Shown piece after piece: positions 32,591 to 36,025 of a stretch of DNA of 36,025 nucleotides. The stretch lies in contig LPNZ01003397.1 of the NCBI GenBank assembly GCA_001655205.1, positions 1 through 36,025 on the forward strand. The letters are read 5' to 3'. How positions within the stretch are numbered: position 1 is the first letter of the stretch; each line of letters starts with the position of its first letter. The position numbers were made by a program, and so were the translations under genes. This DNA comes from Lenisia limosa. Its lineage: Eukaryota > Breviatea. A model generated the notes under the pieces. That model was not told where the DNA came from. It ran no database searches and was given only the letters and a program-made list of their open reading frames with translations.

Positions 32591-33660
32591 ATGGAGCTTG
32601 AGTCCGTTGAAGACAAGCACCACACGTACTTAATGTTGAGTAGGAGGGCTTAGAATAGCATTTCTTGAATACAATCGTTTAATCAAGTATTGATTCATCT
32701 GAAATACCCTATCCTCATGTGAAGTATTTTCTTGCTACTAGCTTTGTTAAGATTTAGTCGGAGTCAATGTACTCCATTTTACAATTGAGGTGTATCCCAT
32801 CCAGCTATGTACATGCGGCTCAGAAGGAAACAATACCCTGAGGTTGAGGTTGGTTGATTATTGCACTCCACCATTAACATGCAGGTGAAGGAAGCTGAAG
32901 GTAAGGGACGAGGATTGTAAGAACTCTGGGGGCCTTGCTTCAGGTGACTTGGTCTACGAGTATCTTGGCGAGGTCCTTGACTACAAGTCTTTCAAGAAGC
33001 TGTCGAATATGAGAGAGAAGTATGTGCCAGGCCAGAATATCTTTTACTGCTTAGGGAAACAGCCGCTTCTGTTTCATGTCCCTTGGCGGAGACCTTTCAT
33101 TGACGCAACCAGAAGAGGTGGGACTAGTCACCAACATAACTTTGGCTGACTCTCTAGGTTCAATTTCCATTAACCACAGTGTAACCCCAATTGTGAAACA
33201 CAGAAATGGGTTGTTAACCAGGTTTGCTTCATAAGATTAGCCGCATGGCTATCTACATAGCGATGGCAAATGACCTTCTTAGGAAGTACGAGTGGGCCTG
33301 TTCGCCATTACTGACATCGCCCCTGGCACCGAATTTACATTCGATTATCAATTCGAATCATATGGTGGAGGTTAGTGAAGGCTCCTTGTTACTATGGTCG
33401 ACCATCACATTTATTGTGGATATTTCTGACGTTGGAGAACCGCAGAAATGTTATTGTGGAGAGGACTGCTGTTCTAGCTATATTGGAGGAGTAAAGAACA
33501 ACGCCCAAGTAGGCCGAAGACCAAAGGGTGTAGCTTACCTTCAGGTTGCGCGGCTGCAAAAGGAAAATCCCATGTTCAGTGACAGCAGTGATGACGACAT
33601 GGAGCTAGATAGTGACGAGTCAGGAAATGAAGTAAGTGACAAGGTTGTCCGATTCAACTA
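32591..33660 (+). pseudogene. decayed tandem copy of the SETD2-type SET gene
   Basis: This stretch matches the gene at 34146 exon by exon and intron by intron, so it is not a processed copy. Against that copy it lacks 139 bp in exon 1 plus part of exon 2, which removes most of the AWS cysteines. It also has about 8 bp missing before the KNSGG codons (creating GGATTGTAA, a stop), about 4 bp missing near the KKRTVEY codons, single bases missing in the LVIDATRR and NHSCNP codons, and about 6 bp missing before INHS. The post-SET ([14 protein letters not shown]) and acidic tail ([14 protein letters not shown]) remain readable. A functional SET protein is not possible from this sequence. Confidence 0.85.
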
Positions 33661-34145
33661 ACCTTCAGTTCATCAGTTGGCGGCTAAGTAAGATGGTGCC
33701 TTTCCGATACCCAAGATCATTTGATCTTAGTTATCAACAATCAGCAGTCAATTATTCTTGTAAGTTGTGTGCACTTTCCTATCCCGTTTTCCTACCTCTA
33801 ACCTTTTCCGTAGTAACTGCCAACCACGTGTTATAATGTATGTACTTTAATTGTGTCTCTTCTGTGTTGATGTAGTTGGGGCAAATCAGCTTTATTCATA
33901 TTGAAGAATTCAGAATATTATTGGTCATATCACCATTCTGCTAATTTGTGATCTTTTGTGATCTGGTCGTGATCTAGTGATTGTTTATAATGCGCGCAAC
34001 CGCAACTGAACATACATTAGCAAAAAAAAATAAAACCACAAAAAAAAGAAGAAAAGCAATCTGGAAAAGCACACCTTTTGTGGACAGTTTTTTAATTTTA
34101 TAAAGAGGGACAACACTTTCTGGATTCCCCTTTTTTTTCGGCAAA
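33661..34145. other. spacer between the two SET copies
   Basis: AT-rich with A-runs near 34020-34050 and T-runs near 34130. No exon supported. The last bases before each copy's ATG share a CAAAATGG context. Confidence 0.4.
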
Positions 34146-36025
34146 ATGGGGGAGCTTGAGTCCGTTGAAGACAAGCTCCACACATCAAACATCCCATTTG
34201 AAGCTATCGAAAAGAATGAGTACGTTAACAAGAAAACAGAGAAGAGTAACCTTGCCAATGAGCATGCTGAGTGCTACTGTGACCCTTCATTTGATACGTG
34301 TGGTCCAGAATGTCTAAACCGTGTACTTAATGTTGAGTAAGAGGGCTTAGAAAAGCATTTCTTAAAAAGTATCGTTTGATCAAGTGTATTGATTCATCTG
34401 GAATACCCAATCCTAATGTGTAGTATTTTCTTGCTGCTAGCTTTGTTAACAGTCAATTGGAAGTCAATATACTCCGTTTTACAATTGAGGTGTATCCCAT
34501 CCATGTGTCCGGTCTGCAAGGCAACAGGTAAGCCATGTGACAACATGCGGCTCAGAAGGAAACAATACCCTGAGGTTGAGGTTGGTTGATTATTGCACTC
34601 CACCATTAACATGCAGGTGAAGGAAGCTGAAGGCAAGGGACGCGGATTGTTCCTTAGTAAGAACTCTGGGGGGCTTGTTTCAGGTGACTTGGTCTACGAG
34701 TATCTTGGAGAGGTCCTCGACTACAAGTCTTTCAAGAAGCGCACCGTCGAATATGAGAGAGAGGTATGTGCCAGGCCAGAATATCTTTACTGCTTAGGGA
34801 AACAGCCACTTCTATTTCATGTCCCTTGATGGTGACCTTGTCATTGACGCAACCAGAAGAGGTGGGACAAGTCACCAACAAAACTTTGGCTGACTCTTTA
34901 GGTTCAATTTCCCGCTTCATTAACCACAGTTGTAACCCCAATTGTGAAACACAGAAATGGGTTGTTAACCAGGTTTGTTTCAAAAGATTAGCCGCATGGC
35001 TATCTACATAGTGATGGCAAATGACCTTCTTAGGAAGTACGAGTGGGCCTGTTCGCCATTACTGACATTGCCCCTGGCACCGAATTTACATTCGATTATC
35101 AATTCGAATCATATGGTGGAGGTTAGTGAAGGCTCCTTGTTACTATGGTCGACAATCACATTTATTGTGGATATTTCTGACGTTGCAGAACCGCAGAAGT
35201 GTTATTGTGGAGAGGACTGCTGTTCGGGCTATATTGGAGGAGTACAGAAGAACAACGCCCAAGTAGGTTGAAGACCATAAGGTGCAACTTATCTCCAGAT
35301 TGCTCGGTTACAAAAGGAAAATCCCAGTCTGTCTGCTGTATTCAGTGACGACAGTGACGACGACATGGAACTAGATAGTGACGAGTCAGGAAATGAGGAA
35401 AGTGACAAGGTTGGGCTTAGGGATTCATTTCGGTTTGATAGTTTTCGAGGATTTATCGAGAAATTCAGTCTTTTATTTCGAACCGTAGATATGCTGTCTT
35501 GAAGTTCCTGTTTATTCTGATTCAACTCATGAAAATAGGATGATTACGACCCCGAAAAGGACATGGAAGTTGCTGCCGGAATCAAGCGAGAAAGGAACAA
35601 TATCAACATTCTCAGCAAGCAAAACACGTATGATGGCTTTCTTAGAGCTTTCTTTGTCACTCTCTTAGGTTCACGGACAAAGAGGTTTTGTTCCTTTACA
35701 GAACACTTTTGAGAACGAACGATTCAGAGTCGAAAAAAATTCTCCTACGGACGTTCCGGGTCAGCTGGGGCTTGGAGTTTTGGGCTTAATACCATCCAAT
35801 TGGAGCTCAGTGTTGTCAGTATCAACTTGGCCTAACCACGACAGCAAGGAGCCGGTCGTCTCTCTGTGGGAGCCGATATTCAGAAGAAAGCTGTGTCGGT
35901 GATGCTAGGGTGGTTCAAGTCAGCAATGGAGGAAAACATGGAGTACACTTACCTCAAGGAGGCTCTCAGGTGGGAGTCAAGCAAAAATCCGCTCCCTTTT
36001 TTTATCTGCACCCCCCCCCCCCCCC
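34146..36025 (+). CDS. SETD2: SETD2-type histone H3K36 methyltransferase, 3' end outside window
   Basis: Eleven in-phase exons start 34146 (34146-34336, 34490-34580, 34617-34763, 34798-34861, 34902-34972, 35034-35121, 35189-35262, 35299-35409, 35539-35627, 35669-35759, 35845-35969) and the gene continues off the window. [125 protein letters not shown]. Post-[17 protein letters not shown]. The FDYQFxxYG and CETQKW strings are SETD2-like. SETD2 trimethylates H3K36 with elongating RNA polymerase II. The start lies only about 20 residues before AWS, unlike the very long animal SETD2 N-terminus. An acidic tract ([17 protein letters not shown]) and helices ([20 protein letters not shown]) follow. 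Confidence 0.9.

Noticed and set aside
32949-33149. Intact short SET gene from the frame reading [14 protein letters not shown]
   Set aside because: It is one surviving exon of the decayed copy; stop codons and frameshifts lie on both sides and the catalytic motifs are broken.
1-36025. tRNA, rRNA, CRISPR array or bacterial-type operon
   Set aside because: No cloverleaf, rRNA core string or spaced direct-repeat array was noticed, and all well-supported genes are intron-split eukaryotic genes.

Overview
This is a nuclear eukaryotic window. Almost every coding run is broken by canonical GT-AG introns of about 28 to 60 nt, and whole genes only appear after splicing: CEP131 has 26 exons in 3.7 kb. 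The gene set is BNIP-2-type BCH, DPH7, CEP131/AZI1, USP5, an ARM-FYVE protein, secreted ConA-like and RCC1-like proteins, and a SETD2-type methyltransferase. CEP131 implies a centriole or cilium. The combination fits a ciliated, intron-dense, compact-genome eukaryote, perhaps an early-branching animal or other holozoan. That placement is inference; no sequence search was possible. Four N gaps (1540-1623, 4161-4249, 4499-4556, 32310-32377), poly-C tracts at a gap edge and at the window end, and at least one frame-breaking A-run suggest a draft assembly with homopolymer problems.

Layout. 1-1340 (+) 3' part of an unrecognised gene; about 1671-3017 (-) exons of one or two unrecognised genes next to a gap; 3380-7136 (+) long Ser/Pro-rich then charged protein containing an in-frame 33-bp repeat; 7295-9946 (-) unrecognised protein ending in a CCxxC motif and short helix; 10444-13265 (+) BNIP-2-like BCH (CRAL-TRIO) protein, 312 aa; 13409-15220 (-) DPH7; 15500-19194 (+) CEP131, 722 aa; 19361-23446 (-) USP5-type deubiquitinase; 23771-26189 (+) 224-aa ARM-FYVE protein with a perfect 24-bp hairpin in one intron; 26284-28772 (-) secreted laminin-G/ConA-like protein; 29103-32075 (-) secreted sushi-like plus RCC1-like repeat protein with a small inverted-repeat element in an intron; 32591-33660 (+) decayed copy of a SET gene; 34146-end (+) intact SETD2-type gene running off the window.

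From 3.4 to 28.8 kb the genes alternate strictly between strands: 3' ends converge 95 to 167 bp apart and 5' ends diverge across about 280 to 500 bp, so most promoters here are probably bidirectional. The genes do not form one pathway. They are mostly housekeeping functions (diphthamide synthesis, unanchored-ubiquitin recycling, centriolar satellite, H3K36 methylation) plus lineage-specific secreted proteins.

Most useful leads: the intronic 73-nt hairpin, the compact ARM-FYVE architecture, the secreted sushi-like/RCC1-like protein, duplicated splice donors in the ConA-like gene, the altered Gln-box in USP5, and the SETD2 tandem duplicate decayed mainly by deletions.
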